DNA of 33,311 nt from Spirochaetales bacterium (GTDB lineage: Bacteria > Spirochaetota > Spirochaetia > JABMQR01): contig JAGYPA010000038.1 in the NCBI GenBank assembly GCA_018399255.1, forward strand, positions 1 to 33,311, read 5' to 3'. Position numbers and translations under genes: made by a program. Every line of letters begins with the position of its first letter. The stretch's first letter is position 1. Below, piece by piece: positions 24,327-32,120 of this stretch. The notes under the pieces are model-generated. The model was given only the letters and a program-made list of their open reading frames with translations. It had not been told where the DNA came from and searched no databases.

Positions 24327-25090
24327 ATGCAGACAAATCGCTATAGTACAGACAGGCTGAAAGCTATCTCAGCAATTATCACGCTTCTAGTACTAACGGG
24401 CTTGCCGCTTTTCGCTGCTGACAGTTTGTGGATGAAGGCTATGGATCACTATACTGCAAGTACCAAGTGGGTTCCTTTGAATACGAGTTTGAGCAGCGCA
24501 TGACGAAGCGGCAGCGGCAAGCTCATCTCCCATGGGATAACTCGTTATGCAGGTTTGTGAAAACGAAATCCCGGCGAGCTTGAGTTCAAAGTAGTCGATC
24601 AGCGGTCGATTATTGGGAAAACCGTCAGATGATTCACCTTTTGGCGGGCAGCCGGATATGGGGGATTCAGTCGATTTGAGGCCGTTATGCTCAATCCCCT
24701 GGATCCGGAAATGCAGGAAATCGTGACGGTCAACGGCTTGGAATGGATGTGCTGGCTGACGGGCAGACGGCTGCCGCTTATGCCTTTGTTATAGAGCCGA
24801 ACAGTAAATCCCGGGCGGAGGGGACCGTCTGGCTGGATCCTCTGCTGGGTCTGCCGATTCGGATAGAGAAGGATGTCGATCCGCCGTTTTTCATGATCAA
24901 ATCCTTCTCAACGGTAGAAACCTATAAGCCGGTCGAAGGGCATATGGTAGCCGCATCCTATTCCTTCAAGATTGATGCAGCTTTTTTCATCAAGCGGCAG
25001 TTTGAGATTGCTATGGTTTTTCGCGATCACCGGAACGATCCGCAGGCAGCCGAGCTGATGAAAAGAGGCCGGCCGGATGTGAGCCGATAA
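24327..25090 (+). pseudogene. LolA-like / outer-membrane lipoprotein-sorting family protein, frame-broken
   Basis: A gene begins at ATG 24327 with a signal peptide (LLVLTGLPLFAADSLW) and then breaks frame after about 50 codons near 24468. Later fragments in other frames continue the same protein: FEYEFEQRMT, GELEFKVVDQRSIIGK and NPLDPEMQEIVTVNG. A long open piece then runs from about 24743 (MDVLADGQTAAAYAF, EGTVWLDPLLGLPIRIEK, YKPVEGHMVAASYSFKID, FFIKRQFEIAMVFRDHR) to the stop at 25088-25090. The TAWLD/TVWLD-type strand followed by GLP and the terminal strands resemble periplasmic LolA/LolB-like carrier folds common beside lipoprotein and RND systems. Family assignment is tentative. At least three single-base shifts are needed to join the pieces. 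Confidence 0.6.
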
Positions 25091-25148
25091 TCGGCCGCAG
25101 TCGGCCTCAGGGCTATATGATAAGCCGTTTTCCGATATCCCCGTACAT

Positions 25149-25173
25149 GGGGGTAGTGGGTGGGGGTGGGGGG
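25149..25173 (+). other. G-quadruplex-capable G tract between convergent genes
   Basis: Four runs of G (5, 3, 5 and 6) separated by TAGT, T and T. This fits the G3+N1-7 rule with very short loops. It lies between the 3' ends of the LolA-like gene (plus) and the first acyltransferase (minus). No ordinary terminator is seen in this 93-nt gap. Confidence 0.7.
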
Positions 25174-25183
25174 CCAAGCTTAA

Positions 25184-26272
25184 TTACCCATTCCTGATCG
25201 GACGCCTGACTGCATCCAGTGTCCTGCGAGCAATTCCTCTCAAGGTGGGGAGAGAGTATCTCAGCGAGTAGACCGGAACCGAATTGTTTGTATAAGAAAG
25301 CTTCCAGTCGTTAGCTTCCCCTCCAAGCTCAAAGAGTGCAGCCCCCTGCTGGAATTCATCCTCGATCATCGCTAGAAGCAGCTGCATACCCACACCGTAG
25401 GAACGCCATCGGGCATCATGGTTCATTACATACATCCAGATTCGGTCATTAAGCAATATGTTCAGGTGCGAAGCTGCCGGCTTCTGCCCGATGGTAAGCT
25501 CTGCCAGTTCCAGGATTTCATGTTCACTCCAGTAGCGAGCCATAGCCCTTACGTAGCGCTCAATGCCGTCAATACTGCTCTTGCCTGAGGCTTCGGACTC
25601 CTGCAGCTGCCAGGAACTTCTTCTGAGCTCTTCGTACCGCTGCCAGGTTGAAGAAAACCCTTCGCGGGCAAAGAGATTTCCCCGCAGACGGCTGTAGCTG
25701 ACCTCTTCATCAGCCTCTGCAGCCAGCTTCCGGCCCCGTCGTCGAATATCTCGCAGGCGCTTCTGTCCCAGATGCTCATACCAGGGCGCAATCCCCTCAC
25801 GCAGATCGATCTGAAGTGCAGTGGTAAACAGCTGCTTCTTGACAGTATCGTCACTGGAATCGGCAGCCTGGCTGCTTTGGCGATAGAGCTTCAGAGCATC
25901 ACACCCCGCAGGGCGGGCGAGAGTCTTGAGATTCCGGGTAAGAATTGCCAAAGCCCGTCGCTTGTGTCTTGGTGCACACCAGAGGGAATCGGTATACAGC
26001 ACCATAGCATCAACCGACCGTAAAACCTTTTTTTCCAGCCCCCCGGTTTTTTCCAATCTGAGGATGGACATCAGAAGCAGTGCAGAATCTTCGGTTACCG
26101 TTATGAGCCACAGGGGTTCATCGGGCCAGAAGACCTCCTGCATACTTCTGCAGTGAGTGCAGTTCTGCCAGGGATCGTCCGGGGTGAAATCAAGGAGCGT
26201 TTGATAGAGTTTTTCGGCATCGAGCCAGTCTGAAGCAGTAACCAGCTGATCAACAGCAACCTTGCTCGCCAT
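25184..26272 (-). CDS. GNAT/FemAB-fold acyltransferase (CelD/BioF2-like), copy 2
   Basis: This is a probable cytoplasmic acyl- or aminoacyl-transferase of the Acetyltransf_6 (CelD/BcsL/FemAB-like) group, 362 residues. The C-terminal GNAT half is clearest: ASHLNILLNDRIWMYVMNH, then YGVGMQLLLAMIEDEF and the strand FELGGEANDWKLSYTNN, which matches the family D-x-x-G-x-x-x-x-K pattern. A basic segment before it (RLRDIRRRGRKL) is typical of the linker region. GGAGG lies 8 nt before the ATG. It starts 3 nt after the paralogue 26276-27346 and is probably co-transcribed. Relatives act in polysaccharide or peptidoglycan modification; the substrate here is unknown. Confidence 0.82.
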   Translation of the reverse strand: MASKVAVDQLVTASDWLDAEKLYQTLLDFTPDDPWQNCTHCRSMQEVFWPDEPLWLITVTEDSALLLMSILRLEKTGGLEKKVLRSVDAMVLYTDSLWCAPRHKRRALAILTRNLKTLARPAGCDALKLYRQSSQAADSSDDTVKKQLFTTALQIDLREGIAPWYEHLGQKRLRDIRRRGRKLAAEADEEVSYSRLRGNLFAREGFSSTWQRYEELRRSSWQLQESEASGKSSIDGIERYVRAMARYWSEHEILELAELTIGQKPAASHLNILLNDRIWMYVMNHDARWRSYGVGMQLLLAMIEDEFQQGAALFELGGEANDWKLSYTNNSVPVYSLRYSLPTLRGIARRTLDAVRRPIRNG

Positions 26273-26275
26273 CTG

Positions 26276-27346
26276 CTAATCCTCCCTGCAGGCCGAGACG
26301 GCTGGGTGACGGGAGGCTATCCGGCGGTAAACCGACCAGAGCAGGCGGGTCAGTCTGTGTATGGGGAATTTTACCATCCAGGTTGATTCCTGATAATTGG
26401 ACCAGACCTGCTTCCACTCATCTCCCTCACCGCCAAGATCGATAGTCCTTATCCCGCGGCTATGGGAATCGGCAATCTGATCTTTCAGCAGCAGCATGCT
26501 GGGACTGAACTCATAGCAATCAGAATCAAAGGACATCAGGACAACATACAGAATCCCGTTATGCAGCAGATTAAGCTCACTGGCGATGATATGATCATTG
26601 CAGTGCAGCTCGCAGATTTCAACCAGCTGTTTCTTATACCAGTATCTGATTACTTCGGGATAAAACCTGCGTAACCGTTCAACCTGAGCGGAGTCATCGG
26701 CGTGAAGCCTTCTGAGCATCATGAGGGTTGCATCAGCATGTTCCATGAAGCGTTTCTCGTCGGTATCTTGGGACCGTAAGCGTCTATAGCTGACGGGGGT
26801 TCCAAGGTGTTCTGAAAGCAGTTTTCGGCTGCGCCTGAGGTTGTAGCGGCTCTTTCTGCTCCGCAAGGATTCGTAGGCTGCAGGACTGTCTTCCAGGCGG
26901 ATCATCCAGCGGGTGTTGAAGACTTTTATCTCATAGGGGATATTGCGGATTTTCAGCTGATGCTCGTAGAGTTCTTTATACTTTTGATCAAGCTTGTAGA
27001 GCGTCAGAAATCCGCTGCGTGTCTCCTTTGACAGCCTGGAACTGCTGTCCAGCAGGCGGGCGACAGCCCTTTCGGGATCTGCTGAGAGTGGAGCGGGAAG
27101 TCTGATTGCTGACCAGTCTATGGTTCTGAGTTTATGAAAAAACCAGGGGAACTTCGGGCAGTCTTCTCTGGATAGATAGAGAGCCGACTGGCTCTCATGA
27201 TCAGTGAGCAAAAAAGCACGGGAAGGGTTCAGCCCGAAGGTATTTCCCATGAAGGTGCTGTTCATGTAGGGATCAACCGGAACGTCCAGTTTTCCCGGCA
27301 GTTCCCAGGACTGCGGGTCATCGGGAAAAAGGGTTCTTATGTCCAT
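26276..27346 (-). CDS. GNAT/FemAB-fold acyltransferase (CelD/BioF2-like), copy 1
   Basis: This is a paralogue of the next gene, 356 residues from ATG 27346 (AGGA seven bases upstream; an in-frame GTG at 27394 is a weaker start). The same domain order is seen. A basic motif LRSRKSRYNLRRSRKLL precedes the GNAT half. That half has IIASELNLLHNGILYVVLMS, FSPSMLLLKDQIADSHSRGI and IDLGGEGDEWKQVWSN. The tandem pair suggests two successive transfers on one acceptor, or two acceptors, as in FemA/FemB or CelD-type systems. No glycan synthesis genes are visible beside them. Confidence 0.82.
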   Translation of the reverse strand: MDIRTLFPDDPQSWELPGKLDVPVDPYMNSTFMGNTFGLNPSRAFLLTDHESQSALYLSREDCPKFPWFFHKLRTIDWSAIRLPAPLSADPERAVARLLDSSSRLSKETRSGFLTLYKLDQKYKELYEHQLKIRNIPYEIKVFNTRWMIRLEDSPAAYESLRSRKSRYNLRRSRKLLSEHLGTPVSYRRLRSQDTDEKRFMEHADATLMMLRRLHADDSAQVERLRRFYPEVIRYWYKKQLVEICELHCNDHIIASELNLLHNGILYVVLMSFDSDCYEFSPSMLLLKDQIADSHSRGIRTIDLGGEGDEWKQVWSNYQESTWMVKFPIHRLTRLLWSVYRRIASRHPAVSACRED

Positions 27347-27537
27347 GATGTCTTCCTGGATTTCATGACTTTTTGCTTTTCTTGACGTTTGCACTTTGTT
27401 TCGTTCTCAGTGTATCATGTTTTGGTAATTGAAGGTACCACCTGTTTTGTAAGGTTTATGATTACGAGAATGCCGGTCGATAGAGGAGTGGGGTGGGTAA
27501 AGGGATGAAAGAGGTGGATAGCGGGAGGGTTTGATAA

Positions 27538-28329
27538 ATGAAAGATTATTTAACGATAAGCGAGACTGCAGAGCTTCTGGGAACGACTCCCTTTAATATC
27601 AGGTATTACGAAAAGGAAGGGATTAAACTGAGTTCCAAAAAATCTGACAAAGGATATAGACTCTTTGACTTCGAAGATCTCTACAAGTTGAGTTCTCTCC
27701 TCATGCTGCGAGAAGCAAATATACCCATTAAGGATATCAGGGATCTCTTCAAGGATTATAATGTCGAGACCTATAAGAGCCTCATGCGAACTTCATCAAA
27801 AAGTTTGAACGAGCAGATTACCAGGCTGAAACAAATGAAGCGCCGCATAGACGGTATTATTGAGGAATTCGACGAAGATCTTGAATCCTTTTCTGTACGG
27901 ACCTTGCAAGAGCAGAAATTACTTTTTCTCAGGCGCTGCGATTTTAATGAGTCGCTGACAGAACGTGACTTATATAATCTGGCTCTGGAAAACAGTCTTG
28001 TTGACAAGAGTTTGTACAAACTTGATATATACGTGGAATTAGACAGGGACAAACAGTCATACTTTATCCCGGTAAACGATATGAAGGTGAAGAATGATGC
28101 TGAATTGTTAACCTTGCATGAAGGTGATTACGCGGTCTGCTATGTTTCTCTATCGGACGATAACCTGGAGGAAGAGCTGAGCAAGGCGATTGATCAATTC
28201 TTGCGGGATTTTACTGAACGTTCATTAACCCCGGACAGCAGTCTTTTTTTGAGACTGATGAGTTCAATGAGTTTTTTAGAGTCAGATGTGAGAAAAGGTG
28301 TCTACGAATTATGTATTAAAATGAAATAG
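27538..28329 (+). CDS. MerR-family transcriptional regulator
   Basis: This is a 263-residue activator/repressor with an N-terminal winged helix (LTISETAELLGTTPFNIRYY, then KGYRLFDFEDLYKLSSL). A dimerisation coiled coil spans about 85-120 (LNEQITRLKQMKRRIDGIIEE). The C-terminal domain of about 140 residues resembles the multidrug-binding (BmrR/GyrI-like) effector domains in layout, without a cysteine cluster for metals. GGGAGG lies nine bases before the ATG. The matching operator is probably the dyad at 28396-28426, which places it in control of the two membrane proteins downstream. The gene is visibly A+T richer than the left part of the window. Confidence 0.9.
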   Translation: MKDYLTISETAELLGTTPFNIRYYEKEGIKLSSKKSDKGYRLFDFEDLYKLSSLLMLREANIPIKDIRDLFKDYNVETYKSLMRTSSKSLNEQITRLKQMKRRIDGIIEEFDEDLESFSVRTLQEQKLLFLRRCDFNESLTERDLYNLALENSLVDKSLYKLDIYVELDRDKQSYFIPVNDMKVKNDAELLTLHEGDYAVCYVSLSDDNLEEELSKAIDQFLRDFTERSLTPDSSLFLRLMSSMSFLESDVRKGVYELCIKMK

Positions 28330-28395
28330 CCCATGGTCGGCGTCTGCCGGACTCAACTAGCGGCTTTATGTTGAAATTTTTATGTTCTCTTTCTG

Positions 28396-28426
28396 TTGAC
28401 CTTAGAGTTGCTCTAAGGTGTATCGT
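28396..28426 (+). promoter_or_regulatory. MerR-type promoter/operator (19-bp spacer)
   Basis: The -35 TTGACC (28396-28401) and -10 TATCGT (28421-28426) are 19 bp apart, the over-long spacing typical of MerR-controlled promoters. Inside lies a perfect dyad, CCTTAGAG (28400-28407) and CTCTAAGG (28411-28418), with a TTG centre. It drives the DUF418-type gene at 28487. Confidence 0.88.
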
Positions 28427-28486
28427 TGATAACAGGAAAACAAACAACGTTACGATTGAAAAATTACAGAGAGAGAGGAAACTTCA

Positions 28487-29551
28487 ATGAACACTGCACC
28501 AGCACAACCGAGAAGAGTACAGGCACTGGATGTCACGAGAGGCATCGCGGTATTCGGCATGATTTATATGAACTTCAAAATATCCGTTCTCCAGGACTAT
28601 GTCGAAGGATATTCTTTTCTGAGTTCTCAGGAGGGGCGCTTCGGTGCGTTGTTTATATTTCTTGCTGGAATGGGTATTTCGCTAATGAACCGAAAGGCTG
28701 CAGCAGATCCGGAACTACTTGGCGGCAACAGAAGGAAACTGGCAAAACGTGCGCTCTATCTGCTGGTTCTGGGGATGCTTTTCAGTCTGTATTGGCAGGC
28801 TGATATCTTTCATTTCTACGCATTCTATATACTCATCAGCATTCCACTTATATGTCTTTCCGGCAGAACACTGTTCCGACTTGCTTTTTTTCCGCCGCTG
28901 GTGTTTCTGCTTTTATTCCTTTTGGGAAATTGGGAGGCAGGCTGGAATTGGGAAACCGTTCAATATACTGACTTCTATTCCTTACCGGGGTTTTTCAGAA
29001 ATCTCTTTTTCAATGGATTCCATCCCGTTTTTCCATGGATATCGTTTTTGTTCCTGGGAATGAGCATGGGAAAAGCTGATCTCACCAATAAGAGATTGCA
29101 GATACGTCATGGTGTCGTTTCAGCTATTATTCTGGTCGCGGCTGAGGGGATTTCCGCCCTGACTGCCGGCTCTCTGGAGAACTTCGAGTGGGCAATTCTT
29201 CTGTCAACACGGGCAATGCCGCCGATGCCCTTGTTTGTCATCTCGGCGGGGGCACAGAATATACTGATTCTCAGCCTCGTATTGTTCTTCACCGGAAAAA
29301 CTGCCTCCGGCTCAAGAATCATGAAATCGCTGAGTGAAACCGGAAAAATGGTGATGACCCATTATGTCGTGCATCTGCTCTTAGGCCTTCTGCCGCTGCT
29401 TCTTTTGCAGAAGTATGTTCAGATTTCCGGGGGTTTTGTTCTGTTCTATTCACTAGGCTATTTTATTCTGACCATCAGGCTCACTGCTGTATGGAGAAAA
29501 CGGTTTGCCCACGGGCCTTTTGAGATGCTGATGCGGAAAATATCAGGGTAA
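28487..29551 (+). CDS. DUF418/HGSNAT-like multipass membrane protein
   Basis: This integral membrane protein of 354 residues has about ten hydrophobic segments. The opening RVQALDVTRGIAVFGMIYMN is the hallmark of the heparan-alpha-glucosaminide acetyltransferase/YeiB superfamily (acyltransferase-3-like). The C-terminal half (SLSETGKMVMTHYVVHLLLG) matches the DUF418 domain. Relatives are thought to move acyl groups across the membrane or help transport, but a reaction is not established for this type. It is the first gene after the MerR-type promoter, with GAGAGAGG upstream of the ATG, and is followed by a MATE exporter in the same direction. A role in detoxification is inferred from this context. 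Confidence 0.85.
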   Translation: MNTAPAQPRRVQALDVTRGIAVFGMIYMNFKISVLQDYVEGYSFLSSQEGRFGALFIFLAGMGISLMNRKAAADPELLGGNRRKLAKRALYLLVLGMLFSLYWQADIFHFYAFYILISIPLICLSGRTLFRLAFFPPLVFLLLFLLGNWEAGWNWETVQYTDFYSLPGFFRNLFFNGFHPVFPWISFLFLGMSMGKADLTNKRLQIRHGVVSAIILVAAEGISALTAGSLENFEWAILLSTRAMPPMPLFVISAGAQNILILSLVLFFTGKTASGSRIMKSLSETGKMVMTHYVVHLLLGLLPLLLLQKYVQISGGFVLFYSLGYFILTIRLTAVWRKRFAHGPFEMLMRKISG

Positions 29552-29595
29552 GGGAAATGATGCCTGTAAAACACGTGGCCGGTACGGAATCAGTC

Positions 29596-29643
29596 AAGGA
29601 AATGATATTTGAAGGAAATGATATTTGAAGGAAAGGAATTTTG
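29596..29643 (+). repeat. 16-bp tandem repeat duplicating a ribosome-binding site
   Basis: AAGGAAATGATATTTG occurs at 29596-29611 and 29612-29627, with a degenerate third copy AAGGAAAGGAATTTTG at 29628-29643 that contains the TTG start of the MATE gene. Each copy carries AAGGA. Confidence 0.85.
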
Positions 29644-31083
29644 AAGGCGAAGACAATTGATTTAAACACGCATAACGTATTCGGCGCAATGCTCAAGCTC
29701 GGAATACCCGCTGTTCTGGCAGCACTGTTTGATGAAATTAACTGGGTAATTGATACCATCTTTATGGGACGTTTTATCGGTGCCGAAGCCGTAGCCTCGA
29801 TGAGTATTGTTATGCCGTTTCTCATATTTGCATCTGCTTTGTCACTGCTTTTCGGAGATGGGGCGTCAATAAGCATGAGCAGGTATTTGGGTGCAGGAAA
29901 CGCTGCAGGCAGCAGCAAAACGGCATCACTTTCAATAAAAATCACACTTATTACCAGCATAATACTCGGATTGTTATCATTCTTCCTGGCGCCAGGGCTT
30001 ATTGAGTTTTTCAGGCTAGAGGAACTGACCTATATCTATTCGGTTAAGTATATACGGTACTATTCCCTTGGTCTTCCGGTTTTTCTTTTTTCTATGCTGA
30101 TACTGAAAATTTTATATGTTGAAGGATACGCAAAAACCATATTGTATCTTACCATGCTGCAGGTTGGTGCAAATATTGTATTGAATTCCGTGTTCCTTGG
30201 CCTCTTCAGCTGGGGTGTGGAGGGTGCTGTTGCAGGAACATTGCTGTCGTTCTTACTGCAGGGGGGCATGGCCTACAGAAGCTTTATCAGGAAACATACA
30301 AAAACAAAGCTGGTGAAAGCAAAGTTTGATAAAGCGTATTTCACCGAAGTGATACCCCTGGGGATGCCGGCCTTCTTTACGATGCTGCTGCTTGCCATAA
30401 CCATGGCCGTGCAGGGCAAGGTTATGGCAAATTATGGTTCGTATGCATTAGGTGTTGGAACTGTTATCGTAAATGTGTTTTCCATTTCCAGCTCTGTTGC
30501 AGCAGGCATTATGAATGCTGCGTTAGTTCTTATGTCGTACAGTGTCGGCGCCGGGAATAAAAAGAGGTTTATGGAAATCCTGAAAAAGTCGACTGTCGTG
30601 GTTCTGAGTTCTTCGTTGCTCATAAGCTTGCCGCTGATTTTTTTCCCTGGAATTATTGGGAGTATTTTTACCGATTCGATTGAGATACGAGAATTATTCA
30701 TTTTTCCCGCAATCCTGTTCGGTATTACATCACCATTTATATTCACCACAAATACGTTGCTGTATGCAATGCAGCCGATTGGCATGGAGAAGACGGCAAC
30801 GGTAGTTTTTGCGCTGCAGCAGCTCGGGCTGTATTTGCCATTAATCTGTTTCCTGAAAGATATGAGCTATGTTCATGCAATTGCAGCCCAGCCGGCGGCA
30901 GAGGTGATTGGCGGAGTGATAACGCTAATGCTGATACCCCGATTTATGAAAGCGGTAACTGCATGCTTTGCTGCAAAAGCTGGGAATGAGTGTATATCCA
31001 CATTTGATGTCCCGGGGATTAAGTGTAACGTAACAACCAAAGAAACTCTTGATGTTATCGGAGAAACACGGGAGTTATCGTAG
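29641..31083 (+). CDS. MATE-family efflux transporter
   Basis: This is a multidrug/cation antiporter of the MATE family, 480 residues and 12 hydrophobic helices in two similar halves. Landmarks are LGIPAVLAALFDEINWVIDT, FMGRFIGAEAVASMSIVMPF and SISMSRYLGAGN in the first half, and VIPLGMPAFFTML and MNAALVLMSYSVGAGNKKR in the second. The D-T-x-F-x-G motif places it near the DinF/NorM-like groups. The start is TTG at 29641, because both ATGs in the repeated leader lead to early stops. It lies 89 nt after the DUF418-type gene and is probably expressed from the MerR-controlled promoter. The last 30 or so residues are polar and unusual for the family. Confidence 0.92.
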   Translation: MKAKTIDLNTHNVFGAMLKLGIPAVLAALFDEINWVIDTIFMGRFIGAEAVASMSIVMPFLIFASALSLLFGDGASISMSRYLGAGNAAGSSKTASLSIKITLITSIILGLLSFFLAPGLIEFFRLEELTYIYSVKYIRYYSLGLPVFLFSMLILKILYVEGYAKTILYLTMLQVGANIVLNSVFLGLFSWGVEGAVAGTLLSFLLQGGMAYRSFIRKHTKTKLVKAKFDKAYFTEVIPLGMPAFFTMLLLAITMAVQGKVMANYGSYALGVGTVIVNVFSISSSVAAGIMNAALVLMSYSVGAGNKKRFMEILKKSTVVVLSSSLLISLPLIFFPGIIGSIFTDSIEIRELFIFPAILFGITSPFIFTTNTLLYAMQPIGMEKTATVVFALQQLGLYLPLICFLKDMSYVHAIAAQPAAEVIGGVITLMLIPRFMKAVTACFAAKAGNECISTFDVPGIKCNVTTKETLDVIGETRELS

Positions 31084-31097
31084 AGAAGAGGCTGTAG

Positions 31098-31586
31098 TTA
31101 CGTCCAATCATAATGGGAGATCGTGTCGCAGTATGATCTGTGTGCTGCAGAAAACAACTCCTGCATTCGCGGGATTTTTTTCTGCAGCAGGGTTATGCGG
31201 TCCGGATCTATTCGATTCTCATAGACACTTCTAAATACGTGCCTGAATCCTCGCAGTTCGTCCGTAATACTCGCGAGTTCACTATCCATGAATGCAGGTC
31301 GGATCCCGGGCAGATCAAGCTGCATAGCTTCAATAAGTTGCTTATGCCAGGTCTGTGATGGCAGGTGGTTTTCAAATGTTTTAGAAATTCGGAGGAAGTA
31401 GTTTTCCATCGTTGTATAGAGTGTATGGAGTGTATAACCCAAGGCTGCCCAGTCCAGTTCATCGTCTGTTCCCTGTTTTATTCGTTCCCAGGCTCTTCTG
31501 TTGAGACGGCAGTTTTCTTCAAAAGCCTTGAATTCTTTATTGAGCTGGGCAATGAGAATGACGGCCTGCTCAGGCATCAGCTTCAT
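31098..31586 (-). CDS. hepT: HepT-like ribonuclease toxin (HEPN domain)
   Basis: This is an all-helical protein of 162 residues from ATG 31586 (GGGAGA seven bases upstream). It overlaps the end of the nucleotidyltransferase gene by 17 nt, the usual layout of MNT/HEPN pairs. The HEPN catalytic R-x(n)-H is represented by LRGFRHVFRSVYENRID, in which Arg and His flank three residues; the helix with LHTLYTTMENYFLRISK is also typical of HepT-like proteins. Such toxins cleave RNA or are neutralised by AMPylation through the partner. The exact motif differs from classic R-x4-6-H HepT, so activity is inferred, not certain. Confidence 0.78.
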   Translation of the reverse strand: MKLMPEQAVILIAQLNKEFKAFEENCRLNRRAWERIKQGTDDELDWAALGYTLHTLYTTMENYFLRISKTFENHLPSQTWHKQLIEAMQLDLPGIRPAFMDSELASITDELRGFRHVFRSVYENRIDPDRITLLQKKIPRMQELFSAAHRSYCDTISHYDWT

Positions 31587-31938
31587 AGAGGATTCTCCCA
31601 TGGGTATCAATTTCCTCCTGCATAAAATCCGGCAGGGATCTGTAATCAACCAGGTCAACTTTGAAGGGGCTGTTCAATGCGATAGCTGTGCACGCGTACA
31701 GTTCTCTGCCTTCAAAAGATAAATCAATATCAAAATCAGGGTTGCGAGGCGCTCCACTGGCCAGGGATCCGAACAGAACTATCCTCTTCAGCTCAGGGTC
31801 CCGATTGCGAAACTCCTGAATCAACCGCTCAGCCTCATGCATCGCTTCCTGTATACGTTTTTTCAGCGCCAGGGATGCTGTTTCATCAGCACGTTTCTGA
31901 GATTGTTTCACTGCGTTCAGCAAAGCTTCAGATATCAT
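31570..31938 (-). CDS. mntA: MntA-like minimal nucleotidyltransferase antitoxin
   Basis: This is a 122-residue protein with the minimal nucleotidyltransferase fold: strand KRIVLFGSLASGA, then DFDIDLSF giving the paired metal-binding aspartates, and later KVDLVDYRSLPDF with the third acidic residue. The residue before the first Asp is Pro instead of the common Ser. A 40-residue helical N-terminal extension precedes the fold. Family members AMPylate the partner HEPN toxin. The start at 31938 has AAGGA close by. The gene overlaps the toxin gene and comes first in the operon. Confidence 0.85.
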   Translation of the reverse strand: MISEALLNAVKQSQKRADETASLALKKRIQEAMHEAERLIQEFRNRDPELKRIVLFGSLASGAPRNPDFDIDLSFEGRELYACTAIALNSPFKVDLVDYRSLPDFMQEEIDTHGRILYEADA

Positions 31939-31997
31939 GTCCTTATACTACTATACTCCTTGATTGGTGTCACCTCTTTTGACTTCTAAAGGCTCTG

Positions 31998-32009
31998 ACC
32001 GCGCGCGGT
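31998..32009. repeat. ACCGCGCGCGGT palindrome
   Basis: A perfect 12-bp G+C-only palindrome between the toxin-antitoxin operon and the IS30 transposase, in otherwise mixed sequence (31939-32120 has no gene with a good start). It could be an operator or an insertion-site remnant. Confidence 0.5.
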
Positions 32010-32120
32010 AAGATGAAATGCACGCCGAAAAGCAAGGAGGAGGAAACAGGTAAGAAAAACAAAAAAGTCCCACAGATCTCTGCTATGATTGAGTCACCAC
32101 AACACAATCAAGAGGTCACC

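Noticed and set aside
28426..28803. Alternative frame of 125 codons after the MerR promoter
   Set aside because: It overlaps the DUF418-type gene in another frame; the DUF418 frame has the ribosome site and the conserved LDVTRGIAVFGM opening.
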